Assembly (NCBI GenBank): GCA_026874595.1
Contig: CM049308.1
Span: forward strand, 17,048,001 to 17,112,000
Source of the DNA: Sipunculus nudus
Lineage: Eukaryota; Annelida; Sipuncula; Golfingiida; Sipunculidae
Direction: 5' to 3'
Length of the DNA: 64,000 nucleotides
Shown: piece by piece, positions 32,601 to 42,699 of the stretch
Position numbering within the stretch: the first letter of the stretch is position 1
How the letters are laid out: the number at the start of each line of letters is the position of its first letter
Notes under the pieces: generated by a model
The model's database searches: none
Seen by the model: the letters and a program-made list of their open reading frames with translations, nothing else
What the model was told of the DNA's origin: nothing
Position numbers and translations under genes: made by a program

Positions 32601-34602
32601 ATTTTGTTAATTACACTAAAGCATTCATGTATGAATAGATGCCCAACTCAAGCAATCAAACTGTAAATGTGTAAGTAGATCCAAATCTAAATCAAGTTAT
32701 GTTTAATTTTTAACATCATATATCATTTCCATGATTATATTTCATAAATTCCAACAGCTCAGCTAAGCACCAGAGGTACAAGTTTTCTATACAACCATTT
32801 CCTGATAAACTTAACCTGTTTTCTTTCTCATCATTTTCTTTCCTCATAAAATGTGATATTGAAATATAAACAAATACAATAATCCAGAGCATTCTCCAGG
32901 GTATATATGTTATATCACAGGTCCTTAATTATTTACATAATATTTTGAAAATAAACATCTTTAATATTTATATGATACTCAACACTTTACCTTGGTCAGC
33001 AACGAGTTCCTTGAAGTCCACTTGAAAACTGCCCTTTTCTTCTATTTCATTCTGGAAAGATTATTTAAAAAAAAAGATAACATATATGGAGCTGATTGTG
33101 GTTTATTTTAATCTTATTTAATAAAGTAAATTCAATGTATTAAAATTCAACAGCTCTATGGCACTGTACATAATCAGATACATTAGAATAATTTGAAATA
33201 GTTGAGAATCAGATATTACATATAAAATTACAAGAAAATAGATTTGCAGCATACTAGATAACTTAGAATTCAAACATTAAGTGGAAATCAAAGTAGCTGA
33301 CAATGACTATTTACATGCCAACTGGTAAAGGTGTGTTTTCAGCACTCTTTAAAATACTGCACACTACAAGCATCTTTGATACATTGAGGAAAATTTACTT
33401 GTATTACATTACAAATAAATGATGATAAGCCCTTAAACTTTACACAATGTATTCATCCAGGGCAATACTTACCAAATTATACAGTGCTTTCCAGCTGAGA
33501 AAAAACTTTTCAAATGTCTGTAGCTTTGTGACTGTTGGTGAACGATCAGAATACCCTTTAAAATTAAATAAAATAAAGTCATACAAAAACACATATATTA
33601 TTTATACTTCTTAATTCTAAATTCAAACTCATGGGCTATTCATGCTGTTTTCCTATAGCCAAGCAATTAAAAAATAGGGCTTCAGCAGCACATCTCAAAG
33701 ATCAGTATGCTTACAGAATATGAAATATCCCCAACAATCCAACAGTAACATTTAAAATATCTGTACTTGTAATATCAAAAATTTCTATTTAAACTTTATG
33801 TATATTTATATCTTTGGGAATCAAAATTGAAGAAATTATAACCTCTTTATAAAAAGTTCCAATATTATCGTTTACTGATCATTAACAGTTTTCTGACCAT
33901 ATACATTTTACTTACCCTCACTGGGGAAGTACAGATTCCAGCCTTTATATGGAGAGTTGTTATCAAGAGTTGTCTGAATCAGGTGTGGTTCAGATGACCG
34001 AGGGGCTGACCCTCCTGATCCACCTGAGAGAGATAACATGTGTACATAAATGTTATGTATTTTGCCTTTTACACACTAACAAATCTATCTAGTAAGTTGT
34101 CTCATTTGCACAATGCCTGTATAAACAATCCTTTCTTTCACAAATTAAATCATGACTCAAATGAAACCGGTAATTATTACCTATGGCCTGCAGGAATTGC
34201 ATGATTTTGAAATTGTAAATGCAGACATATTAAGTAGTATTTCACATGAATGAATGATACTTTTATTAAACTGCAGAAACAGGTAACAATTATAGAACAA
34301 GGGCCAGTCAAAAACCTTTCTTGCATGATACATTTTACAATACACACAAAGACATAAGCAATACAGAATTTATACATGTAACTGAACATTTTTTCCTCAA
34401 AATACCGTACCTCTCCCCCTGCCTCTCCACCTTCCTCCTCTCCAGTTATTGTAGTAACCCCGCCCACCTCTTCCATAGCCCCGCCCACCTCTGCTGTAGC
34501 CCCGCCCAACATGCTGGCTTCCTCCCCTCCCATGGTTGCCTCCTGTGCTGCTGACCTGACTCATGACTGTCAAGTGGTCACTTCAATCACTGTCCATGCC
34601 AT
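23567..34602 (-). CDS. MCM8: MCM8 (minichromosome maintenance 8), 5' eleven coding exons
   Basis: MCM8 pairs with MCM9 in a hexameric DNA helicase acting in homologous recombination, crosslink repair and meiosis in the nucleus. Eleven exons (listed separately) splice in phase to 344 codons; vertebrate MCM8 is about 840 residues. N-terminus: Arg/Gly-rich, residues 12-52. Then the family-specific TTLDNNSPYKGWNLYF, the MCM N-terminal domain with FQVDFKELVADQ, NNPEKILKCMGLAMHQ and LKQLRANCYGKF, the OB-fold start SVKGTVVRVSNVKPMCTKMA, a zinc ribbon C-x2-C...C-x4-C (QCTNC, KCPSEGC), and SGRIPRTVDCHL..DSCVPGD. Start ATG at 34564 gives the expected N-terminus; a non-coding exon edge lies at 34602. 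The Walker A, Walker B and arginine-finger exons were not found. Introns carry several transposons. The locus could be complete with a very long intron, or truncated. Confidence 0.95.
25050..26340 (+). mobile_element. Element D, two tandem units in MCM8 intron 10
   Basis: Two units about 686 bp apart begin at aaacgtgccatggtcaaagt (25066 and 25749) and share gggcaaaatttaaggtacyaattttatatttt. The first decays near 25600. The second ends with a GACGGACGGACA tract and a hairpin at 26307-26337 (tagctcagatgact..agtcagctgagct), as at 22992. Related to copy 1 at 22540, but the terminal Helitron-type CTAA has become CTTAA. Confidence 0.75.
26341..26904. other. MCM8 intron 10, no repeat recognised
   Basis: AT-rich intron sequence adjoining exon 10. 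A cagtgctcagtgctcagtga triplet of short repeats lies near 26787. Confidence 0.5.
26905..26987 (-). CDS. MCM8: MCM8 coding exon 10
   Basis: 83 nt, acceptor aatttgtag, donor CTTG|gtaatc, phase 2 to 1. Reads VQEIISSEHRESGRIPRTVD then CHLTQDL, corresponding to the GRIPRT block that MCM proteins use to describe the OB-fold core. Confidence 0.93.
26988..28231. other. MCM8 intron 9, AT-rich with hairpin-element relics
   Basis: Contains decayed 3' ends of hairpin-type elements at about 27355-27385 (gcacgacttaaaagtcagtt then gagctaaag) and about 28050-28125 (cagatag..gacagag, then agcttgactgaatacctgct). No coding sequence on either strand that I can support. Confidence 0.5.
28232..28317 (-). CDS. MCM8: MCM8 coding exon 9, second zinc-ribbon pair
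   Basis: 86 nt, acceptor tatattttag, donor TTCG|gtgagt, phase 0 to 2. Reads CPSEGCRSKSFNPKRNHTLT then DTIDWQVV. C-x4-C completes the ribbon and the DWQ motif is conserved. The intron on its 5' side contains a copy of element G. Confidence 0.93.
28468..29790 (+). mobile_element. Element G, copy 1, in MCM8 intron 8
   Basis: 5' end agaatacggctagtcgacaa contains the hairpin AGTCG ACAAG CGACT. A core of four units spaced about 288, 277 and 226 bp follows, each with gatgtctgcagcgtgaacgt, a ggtggcgccacctgtcataa palindrome, catgccaaatttcaggtaat and atggacgctgtgcaaaaatg. The 3' block from gtgacccaataattggtgta to ttttggcggatacaattaaa is shared with copy 2. No coding capacity. It is transcribed antisense to MCM8. 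Confidence 0.85.
30466..30507 (-). CDS. MCM8: MCM8 coding exon 8
   Basis: 42 nt microexon-sized, acceptor tatcactaacag, donor AAG|gtgagc, phase 0 both sides. Reads AETLPEGKYVIPTK, the loop between the two zinc-ribbon cysteine pairs (LPxGKYxxPTK in the family). Confidence 0.93.
31010..31110 (-). CDS. MCM8: MCM8 coding exon 7, OB-fold start and first zinc-ribbon cysteines
   Basis: 101 nt, acceptor attgtttccag, donor TTTTT|gtaagt, phase 1 to 0. Reads KFISVKGTVVRVSNVKPMCT then KMAFQCTNCAGIF. CxxC here is the first half of the zinc ribbon used for hexamer and DNA contacts in MCM proteins. Confidence 0.95.
31723..31879 (-). CDS. MCM8: MCM8 coding exon 6
   Basis: 157 nt, acceptor gattctttgcag. Donor TATG|gtttgt is a weak GT site, but only this position keeps the frame into exon 7 and yields NCYGKF. 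Reads LISVELNKPEPVEGDEAAAL, a Pro-rich linker, then ARVAGFEPVTPLKQLRANCYG. The linker replaces a longer, unconserved segment in vertebrates. Confidence 0.9.
31971..32178. mobile_element. Tigger/pogo-like MITE with TA target, in MCM8 intron 5
   Basis: Terminal inverted repeats: left cagtaaaacctcccatgtcc, right (reverse strand) cagttaaacctctgaattac. TA dinucleotides flank both ends (31969-31970, 32179-32180), the target of Tc1/mariner/pogo elements, and CAGTxxAACCTC is the Tigger-type terminus. The interior includes three 15-bp direct repeats of agttctcacagtcaa at 32029-32075. 208 bp, no coding sequence. Confidence 0.8.
32490..32578 (-). CDS. MCM8: MCM8 coding exon 5
   Basis: 89 nt, acceptor tctgtacag, donor CATCAG|gtagat, phase 1 to 0. 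Reads VLTESIPEFQSELQNNPEKI then LKCMGLAMHQ. The PEK..xCMGLAxHQ phrase is conserved in MCM8. Confidence 0.93.
32991..33051 (-). CDS. MCM8: MCM8 coding exon 4
   Basis: 61 nt, acceptor tctttccag, donor CAAG|gtaaag, phase 0 to 1. Reads NEIEEKGSFQVDFKELVADQ, matching the VDFKEL core of the MCM N-terminal domain. Confidence 0.93.
33473..33555 (-). CDS. MCM8: MCM8 coding exon 3
   Basis: 83 nt, acceptor attttaaag, donor TTG|gtaagt, leaving in phase 0. Reads YSDRSPTVTKLQTFEKFFLS then WKALYNL, aligning with the family segment that ends in AFEKFF. Confidence 0.93.
33916..34023 (-). CDS. MCM8: MCM8 coding exon 2
   Basis: Acceptor tctctcag, donor GAGG|gtaagt, entering and leaving in phase 1 (108 nt). 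Reads GGSGGSAPRSSEPHLIQTTL then DNNSPYKGWNLYFPSEG. The TLDxxxPYKGWxLYF block is the most specific MCM8 signature in the N-terminal region and separates it from MCM2-7 and MCM9. Confidence 0.93.
34411..34564 (-). CDS. MCM8: MCM8 coding exon 1, Arg/Gly-rich N-terminus
   Basis: Starts MSQVSSTGGNHGRGGS and continues with repeated RGG/RGYG motifs to RWRGRGR. Donor AGAG|gtacgg, phase 1. The RGG-like start is also seen in vertebrate MCM8. A 5' untranslated exon segment at 34565-34602 follows an acceptor tattttgacag and holds a short upstream reading frame, ATG at 34602, closing at TGA before the main ATG. Confidence 0.9.
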
Positions 34603-35430
34603 CTGTCAAAATAAATGATCAGAACATACATGACAATGTCACTTTCATTTGAAACAGCACTATTCTACATACTGGTGAACTTGGGACCATCGTGCATGCA
34701 TTTGCATCTTGACAGCATTGACAATCGAGAATGAATGCACCTTGTGATTCAGGATTAGTTAACTCAGATATATCCTTTTGGAGGTGACACATCAACAAAG
34801 TGTGTTTGACAACTCTTATTATTTGTTAATTGGTAAGCAACAACATCGGTCTTTGAGCTTGCGAATAAAGATCCTTCTTCTGATCGACAACTGTGGAGCC
34901 CAACCAGATCTCTGACTGTCACACATTAAACTTGTGTTTCTGCCACTAAACACAACATCCTAACTTCAGCCTGCGATGCATGCATCTTAGCTGCTGTCAA
35001 GGCACACAACAAGAAGCAACTAATGAGGTGCATCATTGCACATGTCTGATGCAGAGACTGCCACAGACTTGGCCAAGTCAATCACGGTGCACTGACTGCA
35101 TCAGAGCTGGAGTAGCCTCCCTGCCAGCACCATCAGCAAGTGTTTCCTACACAGCCCCCCAGCAGTGAGATGAACCAGTACAGTCACCTACTTGATGGTA
35201 CATCTTGGGAAGTGTTTGTGCCCATGGACTCCTCTATGGCCTCAACTGCCAGGCCTCGATGGCTTAAATGGTGACATGCTGGCAGGGACCCGTGTGAAAT
35301 CACCAAAGACAGGAGTCAAAGATGGAAAAAATCTGGCGCACCAGTTCCAGGCATCAGCTCTGCTACCCCTATGACACACACAAGGGACATCAACAACTTT
35401 GCCCTAGGAACAGGGGATGCTGATTTCATA
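34603..35430. other. Region upstream of MCM8, no gene supported
   Basis: Should contain the MCM8 promoter and first untranslated exon. I see no TATA box at a convincing position. Several short plus-strand frames exist (34980, 35192) without splice or family support. Confidence 0.45.
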
Positions 35431-36779
35431 GTACTGAGTGCAAGGCTGCAGTCACTACTTGTGGACTTCAGTGTAAAACAGGCATCTGCAGCAAGACAAA
35501 GCAGGTCAACAGAGTACTTTGTTAGGCTTACAAAGAGATTTAGCATTTTGTAAAGCTATCCTTATGATATATGTATATAAGTATATATTGTTTATGTAAA
35601 TATGTTGTTTTCCATGTAAATATATTGTCCATGTAACTATGTTATTTTCCAGGTAAATAAATTGTCCATATAAATATGTTATTTTCCATGTAAATATATC
35701 AAGGCTCAAATTACTTTTTTGAAATTGATTAGCATGATGTGCTACTAGTGATCAATTTCCAAATTGATTAGCAAAAATTAATTTATTTTTCAATGGTATG
35801 TTTAATGATTTTTTTTGACTGCTTCAATACATATTAGACTTTCCATCCCTTCCTGTCCAAAGTGTTTTGCTATGAAAATTTTTATTAGTTACATTTCAAG
35901 GGAAAATTGTAATGTAGGGTAGAATATTAAAGGGCCTTATTTCCAACAAGGTTAATATAAATACCTAATACCTACCATGACCTTATTTAAGGAACTAATT
36001 TTTTTATTAACATGAGAAATCAGTCTTTTTTTTTTGCAACATATCAGCCCCACCTATGGCAATCAGGATCATTGGTCACATGCAAAAACAGCCTCACCTA
36101 ACAGTGCAAGTACTGAGTGCAAGGCTGCAGTCACTACTTGTGGACTTCAGTGTAAAACAGGCATCTGCAAAAAGAGAAAGCAGGTCAACAGAGTACTTTG
36201 TTAGGCTTACAAAGAGATTTAGCATTTTGTAAAGCTATCCTTATGATATATGTATATAAGTATATATTGTTTATGTAAATATGTTGTTTTCAGTGTAAAT
36301 ATATTGTCCATGTTACTATGTTATTTTCCAGGTAAATAAATTGTCCATATAAATATGTTATTTTCCATGTAAATATATCAAGGCTCAAATTACTTTTTTG
36401 AAATTGATTAGCATGATGTGCAACCAGTGATCAATTTCCAAATTGATAAGCAAAAATAAAATTATTTTTCAATGGTATGTTTAATGATTTTTTTTGACTC
36501 CTTCAATACATATTAGACTTTCCATCCCCTCCTGTCCAAAGTGTTTTGCTATGAAATTTTTATTAGTTACATTTCAAGGGAAAATGGTAATGTAGGGTAG
36601 AATATTAAAGGGCCTTATTTCCAACAAGGTTAATATAAATACCTAATACCTACCATGACCTTATTTAAGGAACTAATTTTTTTTTAACATGAGAAATCAG
36701 TCTTTTTTTTGCAACATATCAGCCCCACCCATGGCAGTCAGGATCATTGATCACATGCAAAAACAGCCTCACCTAACAG
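35431..36779. repeat. Tandem duplication, two units of about 679 bp
   Basis: Unit 1 at 35431-36109 and unit 2 at 36110-36779 both begin gtactgagtgcaaggctgca and end aacagcctcacctaacagt. They differ at scattered single bases and short indels, so the duplication is fairly recent. Each contains a short minisatellite of the 16-bp phrase tccatgtaaatatgtt (35590-35700, 36270-36380) also seen at 40060. Confidence 0.95.
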
Positions 36780-37417
36780 TTGTTGATTGGATGATGCTGA
36801 AAAAAAGATGACCAGGGACACATCTAATCTATTAAATCATTGTAAAGAGTCTGAAAAGTATTCATAAACCAGAGATTTATTTGTAAAATTCTTAATTGCC
36901 ACATAAGGCTGTCACTTCCATATGCAGCTTCCCAGGAAATTACTTTAAAATATCTAAACTTTTAAGAAAATTATTAACAAAAATAAAGCCAGGTGGACAC
37001 AGGTTGGTGGAAAAGAGTACAAGGTGAACACAAATATGGTGTATCTGAAGGGGGAGGATGGACAAGCCCTAAAATGTGTACAAAATAGAGAATATTGTGT
37101 ATGTCAGGTTAAATTCATAGTTATGAAAGGTTAAAGCAGGGCCTGGTCCAGCTTCTCTGACTAATTTCAGAGATCCCAATCCTTTTATTGCCTGAATTAT
37201 TTTCTCTTAATATGACAGGACTTAAATGGGAATTATGGGAAACTCTAAAAAATAGTTTTCCAGGTAACATAGTACAAGTGTTCCAGAAGACCCATGTCAG
37301 CAGTCAGTTGTAGCGGAGGTCAGCATAAACATTCTGCAGAGTTGTCTGATAGGTTGTGTTGGAGTTAAAAAAAAAATTATTTTTTCACGAGAAAAGAAGT
37401 AAAAACTAGACAAACTA
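36780..37417. other. No recognised feature
   Basis: AT-rich sequence between the tandem duplication and element G copy 2; no supported reading frame. Confidence 0.5.
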
Positions 37418-39270
37418 GAATACGGGTAGTCGACAAGCGACTACGTGTATGAGCCAAAATCAGAGTAGGACTGGTTAAGTGAGGCATGGATTGAGTGGCA
37501 TGGGGAAATAGAGTTACATGTGTTACATATTAGAATGGATGTCTGCCACGTAAACATGATTGTAGGTGGCGCCACCTGTTATTTGAACAAGAAACTATCC
37601 AAGATGTATACACATGCAAAATTTCAGGTTGAAAGGTCAAACTACTGCATAGATATGAGTGATTTCATCCCACTGCAGACAAACAGATGGACGCTGTGCA
37701 AAAATGGCTGCAGGTGGCACCACAATTTTTTTGTATGTTATAAAGCTATCCAAGGGCTTCATTTGTGTAAAAAATTTTTCCTGATTGGTCAAACGAGTCT
37801 GGAGATATAATCATTAATGTTTGCAGTGTGAACGTGAATGAAGCTGGCACCACCTATCATAAAATCAAGAAAGCTATCCAGGATGTATAGGCATGCCGAA
37901 TTACAGGTAATTTGGTCAAACCACTGCAGAGATATGAGGGTTTTTAACCCAAGGCAGACAAACAGATGGACGCTGTGCAAAAATGGCTGCAGGTGGCAGC
38001 ACCATTTAGTGTATGTAATAAAGCTATCCAAGGGCTACATTTGTGTAAAATTGTTTTCCTGATTGGTCAAAGGAGTCCGGAGATATAAGCATGGATGTCT
38101 ACAGCGAGAACGTAAATGTAGGTGGCGCCACCTGTCATAAAATCAAGAAAGCTATGCAGGATGTATAGGCATGCTGAATTACAGGTAATTTGGTCAAACC
38201 ACTGCAGAGATATGAGGGTTTTTAACCCAAGGCAGACAAACAGATGGACGCTGTGCAAAAATGGCTGCAGGTGGCGGCACCATTTAGTGTATGTTATAAA
38301 GCTATCCAAGGGCTACATTTGTGTAAAATTGTTTTCCTGATTGGTCAAAGGAGTCCGGAGATATAAGCATGGATGTCTACAGCGAGAACGTAAATGTAGG
38401 TGGCGCCACCTGTCATAAAATCAAGAAAGCTATGCGGGATGTATATGCATGCCGGGTTTCAGGTAATTTTGGTCAAATCACTGCAGAGATATGAGTGATT
38501 TTAACCCAAGGACAGACAACAGATGGATGCCTAGCAAAAATGGCTGCAGGTGGCGCCACCATTTTTGTGTATGTTATATACATTTGTGTAAAATTATTTT
38601 CCTAATTGGCTGAACGGTTCTCGAGATATGAGCTTGGATGTCTGCAGTGTGAACGTGTATGTAGGTGGCGCCACCTGTCATAAAATCAAGAACGCTATCT
38701 AGGATGTATACGCATGCAGAATTTCAGGTGAATTAGTCAAACCACTGCAGAGATATGAGTGATTTTAACCCAAGGCAGATGAACAGATGGACACTGAGCA
38801 AAAATGGCTGCAAGTGGCGTCACCATTTTTTGTGTATGTTATAACGCTATTTTGTACAAAATATTTTTGAATCAGTGAAACCACTGCAGAGATATGAGTG
38901 ATTTTAACCCAAGGCAGATGAACAGATGGACACTGTGCAAAAATGGCTGCAAGTGGCGTCACCATTTTTTGTGTATGTTATAACGCTATTTTGTACAAAA
39001 TATTTTTCCTGATCTGTCAAACGGATCCTGAGATATGTGGGTTTATGTGTGGAAAGAGACGCACAAACTGACGGTGGTCAGAGAGGAAAGGTCAGAGGTC
39101 AAGACCAATTGGTTATGCACCAGTTCACATGTGACCTGATAATTGGTGTAAGTTTTGGAAAAATCCGTTCAGTAGTCTCAGGAGTTCTCCAGGAAACGAA
39201 CGCGGCAGCGGCGGCGGAACCAGGTCAAAAACAGTAACCACAAAAATTGTTTTGGCGGATACAATAAATT
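37418..39270 (+). mobile_element. Element G, copy 2
   Basis: Shares the 5' hairpin end (agaatacgggtagtcgacaa), the 5' block through gttacatgtgttacatatta, and the 3' block from gtgacctgataattggtgta to ttttggcggatacaataaat with copy 1. The core has five full units about 277 bp apart (starts near 37539, 37818, 38095, 38370, 38637) plus a 128-bp duplication at 38755-39000, so it is about 530 bp longer than copy 1. Non-coding. Conserved ends with variable core number are known from bivalve Helitron-type pearl elements. Confidence 0.85.
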
Positions 39271-40419
39271 TGAGCAGGAACTTTTTTGTCAGTCCAAAAA
39301 TACAATTGTGCACTATTGATTATGCTGCATTTCACCACCCATTGCAGGGTATGAAATTCACAAATATTTTAGCTTTCACTTCCTGCAAATAAGCAAAAAA
39401 GATTACTCACGAAAACAGATATATTAACTTGTGTCAAGGAATGTTAATGCCGGCCTCATAAACTGTTACTCGATATTCCTCAGCCAGATAAAGATTTCAA
39501 CATTAGGCCAAAGAAGACTTGCCGAGGACAAATGACGGTGAGCTCAATGGCCGAGAATATGGACTGTACCTTCCCCTATAAATTATAATATCGTCACTCA
39601 TGATTGGCCTGGTGAAGTAGGACTGCAAATGGCGTGGGGTACCAGTCACATCTCCTGTCAGTTACCTAAACCAGAATAGTTCACATGTCAAGGATGCGGG
39701 CAATTTGTCTGCTCCCATGGACAGGCAAAGTGGTCGAACCTAACAAGTTGAGTGCCAACTGTCTCACTGTATTTCCGACTATATTGACTGCAAAGCACTT
39801 GCAGCTAATACAAGTAGTTCTTAAATTTGACTTGCGTTTTTCGTAACTAACTAGCATTGCGCAAGCGTTTGTATACAAATTTCATGCCTTGCATTGGTGT
39901 CCCAGAAATTTTTTCTTTTCAAAAGGCGAGACTTAGATTTTTAAACTGATTCCCAGACACAACCATAGAAAATGTAAATTAGTTTGCAGCAGGTCCATTT
40001 TGTGTCACAAATTGCAATGCGATTCAGCTTTTCTCGAGCCTTGTTACCTTGTATATTGTCCATGTAAATATGTTATATTCATATATTATTCAGCAAATAA
40101 ATTTATTTTCTATATCTGTGTTTCTACTTGTTATTTATTTAATATTCAACATTATCATTCCCCCCGCTAATATGTTTCCATACCTGATGAAGGAATACCT
40201 GCAATATAGGGACACTTTGGCCTTACCCTGCAGGTGTCCCCTCACGACAGGTCTTGCTGTATAACAATTCTGAATTGTCAGCAATTAGGGTTGGATTTTT
40301 GCCGGAAAATACCCTTGCCAATGGCAGAAAAAAAGCTGAGTAAACTTTCTACCAGGCAGACATGGCTTTCTGCCAAGCAGAAATGACATATAAGGGGTAT
40401 AAAAATTTAAACAAGAGCA
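39271..40419. other. No gene; relic of an inverted-repeat element end
   Basis: The segment 39598-39660 (tgattggcctggtgaagtag, then ggggtaccagtcac) resembles the right end of the inverted-repeat element near 49590-49645. A ccatgtaaatatgtt minisatellite trace lies at 40060. Nothing else recognised. Confidence 0.5.
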
Positions 40420-42640
40420 CCACTAACGTGCATAATATGCCTGTTGTGTATCTCGTGACCTCTGACCTCATAAAATATGCATGGATTTTGATAAAAGGTA
40501 ATTCAGGTGCGAAACTCTACTGATAAATATATAAAATGAGTTTCATGAAAATCCATAGGATTTTTGTTAAGTCATCACTGTGCCCCCAAAGAGCGGTGAC
40601 CTCTGACCTCATTAAATATATGCATGGATTTCACTGGGAATCAAATTTGGGCAAGATATTAAAACAATTATCATTTCTGATGAGTTTTTATAAAATCCTT
40701 CATATTCTTCGTAAGTTTCTGCGTGACAGCACACAGGATGTTATCAAAATGACACTACAAAACAGCCTGTAAACCTCTAACCTCATCAAATATGTGTGAA
40801 ATCTGCTGAGAATGTGATTGAGGTAAAAACTATTGGTAAATATGTTTAGAGTTTCATAAATTTCCATAGGATTTTTGTTGTGCAACCACATTGCCTCCAA
40901 AGTGCAGTTGACCTCTGACCTCATTAAAGATGTGTGGATTTTGCTGGAAATAGAACTTAGGCGAGATATTTTTTTAATTAAATTTCTGCTTTAATAAGGA
41001 TGCTATCAAAATGACACGACAAATCAGCCTGGTAACCTCTAACCTCATTAAATATGTGTGAAATCTGCTAAGAATTTAATTGAGGTGAAAAATTCTATTG
41101 GTAAATATGTATAGAGTTACATAAAAATCCATAGGATATTTGCTGAGTCACCACATTGCCTCCAAAGTGAAGTTCACCTCTGACCTCATTAATTATGTGT
41201 AGATTTTGCTGGAAATCAAACTTAAGTGAGATATTTTGATTATTATTTCTGATGAGTTTGATCAAATTCCTTCATATTCTTTGTGAGTAATCACGATGAC
41301 AGCACAAAGCAGCTATCATAATGACACTACAAAGCAGCCTGGTAACCTCTGACCTCATTACATATCCATGAAATCTGCTGAAATTTAGTTGAGGTGAAAA
41401 ACTCAATTTTGGTAAGTCACCAATGTGCCTCCAAAGTGCTTTGACCTCTGACCTCATTCTAGGGTTGGGACGGTTACCGGTATACGGTATTATCACGATT
41501 TCTGACAGCTACGGTTATCATACCGTCAACTTTCCAATTATCGCGATACCACGATATCATTTTTTGTTCACGATTTTGGTTCACAAGCAAGCCTTTGAGG
41601 TTCAAAATAAATTTATTTCAAAGAATCACATTTATTTTTATAAAACCACATGTATTTGAATACACGTGTTTGGGTGGAACCGTGTGCTTACAGACTTCGG
41701 GATTAGTCGGAAATGTTCGGAAGTAACAGGATGAATCAGAGAGGACAAAAGCTTGAGAATTCCAGGAGAAAATAACATTATAATAAAAGAGCAATAAATA
41801 CACATATTTATGCTTTTATTGCATGGAACAGAAATGTCAACATAAAAGTATCACAACTGAATCGAACATTCCATACGGGTTGCATATTTTGCCATAAAAA
41901 ATTGGGATGGTATATTTAGCCATGATTGGTATGACACGCTCTCCGAAAATTCGGGATTCTCCGGCTCTTATGTAGCAAAAGGAAACTGATGGAAAGTTCT
42001 GACAAGCATGATTGGACAATGGGGGCAGGACTTCCCGCGCCTCAAGCTTGCACACCTGCAGGACCTTCATGCAACTTACATTACTTAATGAGTCTTTCTG
42101 TGGTACTGGCACAATAGGTATAAATGATATTAATATTTAACCCCTTGTATAAAGTCAAGACTTAAAAAGTGGTTGTTATAAATATCATTATTGATGGCTT
42201 ATTAATGCCATTATATATAATTAAAAATATCGCGATATCACGGTATATCGCGATAAAATTTGAATAATTATCATGATATCAAAAACCCATATCGTCCCAA
42301 CACTACCTCATTCAATATGTGTGGATTTTGCAGGAAATCAAACTTAGGTGAGACAATTTAATAATTAACATTTCCACTGAGTTTTATAAAAATCCTTCAT
42401 ATTCTTTGCGAGTTATCGCGGCAACAGCAAAAAGTAGTCTAGTGACCCATGACATTATTAAATATGTGTGGATTTTGCCAGTAATCAAACTCGAACGAGA
42501 TAATATGGGGGTAAATATTTATGGTGAGTTTGGTGAAAATCCATCCATGCCCTTGAAAGTTATTGCGGCAACACTAAAGTTAATGAACAGATGGTGGGTA
42601 TACCATAATACATAAAATGCCTTAACTGCTACTTTCTATC
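40420..42640. repeat. TGACCT-rich repeat family E, about 9 units
   Basis: The phrase gacctctgacctcattaaat followed by atgtgtggattttgctggaa recurs near 40458, 40598, 40910, 41178, 41346 and 41444. Weaker forms with aacctctaacctcat lie at 40780 and 41036, and diverged units at 42305-42450. Intervening text (tgagtttgataaaatccttc, atattcttt) is shared too. A hAT MITE splits the array at 41460-42305. Confidence 0.85.
41460..42305. mobile_element. hAT-type MITE with 8-bp target duplication
   Basis: Termini: left tagggttgggacggttaccg; right, reverse strand, tagtgttgggacgatatggg. Both sides are flanked by CCTCATTC (41452-41459 and 42306-42313), an exact 8-bp duplication as made by hAT transposases. 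The subterminal regions are full of tatcgcgata-type palindromes. 846 bp, no transposase frame. Confidence 0.9.
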
Positions 42641-42699
42641 ACGTGTTATCATTTATACAGCTAGTAAAACAAACATGTAAGATTAAAAAACTAGGGACC

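Noticed and set aside
34177-34533. 118-codon minus-strand frame rich in Gly/Glu (MGGEEASMLGG)
   Set aside because: It is the wrong frame of MCM8 exon 1; the in-phase frame gives the RGG-rich N-terminus that joins exon 2.
35316-35546. Minus-strand 76-codon frame upstream of MCM8 as an alternative first exon
   Set aside because: It lies in the tandemly duplicated repeat and has no donor in phase with MCM8.
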